From Bacteroidota bacterium (lineage in GTDB: Bacteria > Bacteroidota > Bacteroidia > Flavobacteriales > Weeksellaceae): a DNA stretch of 7,625 nucleotides. The position numbers and the translations under genes were made by a program. The notes under the pieces are model-generated. The model ran no database searches and had not been told where the DNA came from. It saw only the letters and a list, made by a program, of their open reading frames with translations. Below, piece after piece: positions 6,577-7,625 of this stretch; position 1 is the first letter of the stretch; the number at the start of each line of letters is the position of its first letter. The DNA is taken from assembly GCA_023399675.1 (NCBI GenBank), contig JAEWOM010000213.1, forward strand, positions 1 through 7,625, read 5' to 3'.

Positions 6577-7158
6577 TTACTTCACTTCCACAAAATGATA
6601 AAACATCTGTGATTTCGGATTGTAAATAATCGTGCTGATGTTCGGAAAACGCTTCACGCGATAATACTCAATATTTTTATCGTTCTTAATGTCGTCCAGA
6701 AAAGCACTGTCAATGGTGCCCTGCGGAAGAAACTTCTCCAGAAACGTGATTTTCTCAGCAAAAGAAGCCCCGTCAATCTTCGAAAAGTTCGCAGACGACT
6801 GGCTTTCATCGGTGGTGGGCTGTGCAACCAGCGTATTGAGCAAAGTATCCCTGTCAGCTGCTTTGTAGCGGAAAACATAAACTGAACTGCCGCTCGGAAG
6901 CACTACCTTCCTGCCGCTTTCATTTTCAATTACCGAAGAATTCTGATGCGGAAAAATACTGTCGAATTTCACCGTCTCCGCATTGATGAATTTGTTAAGC
7001 TGCTCGTTTACCGTTTCCTGAACGATTTCATTTGTTTTCTGACGCGCTTTTTCAGTAGCAGTGGTTACCGTACTGTTCACAGTTTCCTCTATTTTGCTGC
7101 AGGAAAACAGCAGCAGTGCCACAGCGAGCACCGACAATATTCTGACCATAACTTTCAT
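6577..7158 (-). CDS. Small lipoprotein of unknown function downstream of ABC exporter
   Basis: This protein of 193 residues is a predicted lipoprotein. Residues 1-19 are a signal peptide and the lipobox L-F-S-C places the lipidated residue at Cys20. It is followed by S-K-I-E-E, an acidic stretch that might act as a Bacteroidetes surface-export signal, though this is speculative. Residues 24-60 are rich in Thr, Glu, Gln, Asn and Lys with spaced hydrophobics and probably form a long amphipathic helix. The remainder (62-193) looks like a compact alpha/beta domain with strands such as S-S-V-Y-V-F-R-Y and S-T-I-I-Y-N. I recognise no catalytic motif and no family. The ATG directly abuts the stop of the ABC transporter gene with no base between them, implying translational coupling and perhaps a related envelope role. 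A second ATG, three codons in, would also leave a functional signal peptide. Confidence 0.78.
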   Translation of the reverse strand: MKVMVRILSVLAVALLLFSCSKIEETVNSTVTTATEKARQKTNEIVQETVNEQLNKFINAETVKFDSIFPHQNSSVIENESGRKVVLPSGSSVYVFRYKAADRDTLLNTLVAQPTTDESQSSANFSKIDGASFAEKITFLEKFLPQGTIDSAFLDDIKNDKNIEYYRVKRFPNISTIIYNPKSQMFYHFVEVK

Positions 7159-7625
7159 TTAATTTTCACGGTACGAATGTACGAGTTTATCGAGATTCAG
7201 ACTTCGCGCTGATGCATCAAAAATTTCACGGTAGGTTCCGTTAAGGTCGATGAGTTCATCGTGGGTTCCGCTTTCTACAACCCTTCCCTTTTTCATAACA
7301 TAAATTGCATCCGAATCCAGTATTTGCGACAGTGAATGCGAAATGATGATAACTGTTCTACCCTCTTTGATGGCGTCCAAGGAATTTTTTATCTGTTCCG
7401 TGGCGATTGCATCAAGGCTGGCAGTCGGTTCATCCAGGAAGAGAATTGGCGGGTTTTTGAGGAAAAGCCTTGCAATGGCAATCCTTTGCTGCTGCCCGCC
7501 CGAAAGCTGGGATGCGTCATGGTTGTACTGATCCGGAAGTTCAACAATCTGGTCGTGCAGATAAGCCTTTTTTGCTGCTTCCTCTATTTCTTCGAAGGTG
7601 GCGTGCATATTTCCGTAACGGATAT
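7159..7625 (-). CDS. ABC exporter ATP-binding domain, C-terminal part (5' end outside window)
   Basis: The C-terminal 155 codons of an ABC transporter nucleotide-binding domain are present. An internal ATG at 7608 is not the start. The same frame continues to the window edge as I-R-Y-G-N, the usual sequence just after the Q-loop. The signature L-S-G-G-Q is at 7506-7492. Walker B I-L-F-L-D-E is at 7446-7429, followed by the D-loop S-L-D-A. The switch His of I-S-H is at 7338-7336. V-V-E-S-G-T-H-D-E-L near the end is typical of type I exporters that fuse permease and ATPase (MsbA-like). Walker A and the membrane domain lie outside the window, so the fusion is inferred. The protein would hydrolyse ATP at the inner membrane to export a lipid, peptide or drug; the substrate is unknown. 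The gene abuts the lipoprotein gene and heads the visible - strand operon. Confidence 0.93.
   Translation of the reverse strand, partial: IRYGNMHATFEEIEEAAKKAYLHDQIVELPDQYNHDASQLSGGQQQRIAIARLFLKNPPILFLDEPTASLDAIATEQIKNSLDAIKEGRTVIIISHSLSQILDSDAIYVMKKGRVVESGTHDELIDLNGTYREIFDASARSLNLDKLVHSYREN

Overview
The window looks like chromosomal DNA from a Bacteroidetes bacterium, most likely a Flavobacteriales member of the Chryseobacterium/Kaistella type. The evidence is moderate to low GC, A-rich translation starts without Shine-Dalgarno motifs, a TAnnTTTG-like promoter, and protein types familiar from that group. These include a short, divergent SpeA-like decarboxylase of about 465 aa, a DUF3887-plus-alpha/beta hydrolase exoprotein and a secreted YD-repeat-like protein. 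The genus is inferred from recollection of families, not from any database comparison.

Layout. Positions 1-2583 are read on the + strand: the 3' end of a multi-pass, YIP1-like membrane protein, a secreted serine hydrolase starting one base after it, and a beta-phosphoglucomutase-like HAD phosphatase behind its own possible promoter. From 2602 to the right edge everything is on the - strand. In transcription order (right to left) this is the C-terminal end of an ABC exporter, a small lipoprotein directly abutting it, a PduO-type cobalamin adenosyltransferase, thiamine pyrophosphokinase, and an arginine-decarboxylase-like PLP enzyme ending in a strong intrinsic terminator. Beyond that terminator lies a separate secreted YD-repeat-like protein. 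It converges on the HAD gene with only 18 bp between the stop codons.

How the genes work together. The four complete genes behind the ABC transporter are closely spaced (0, 31, 22 and 83 bp) and probably co-transcribed. Two make active cofactors (adenosylcobalamin, thiamine diphosphate) and a third is a PLP-dependent polyamine-type enzyme, so the block is a housekeeping metabolic operon rather than a defence or mobile system. The hydrolase and YIP1-like protein form a second, translationally coupled unit of unknown role.

I see no RNA genes, CRISPR arrays, insertion sequences, riboswitches or signs of recent transfer. The most useful second looks are the non-ATG start of thiamine pyrophosphokinase, the substituted active-site motifs of the decarboxylase, a perfect 14-bp palindrome upstream of the YD-repeat gene, and the uncharacterised envelope proteins. 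I found no convincing case for a novel multi-gene system.
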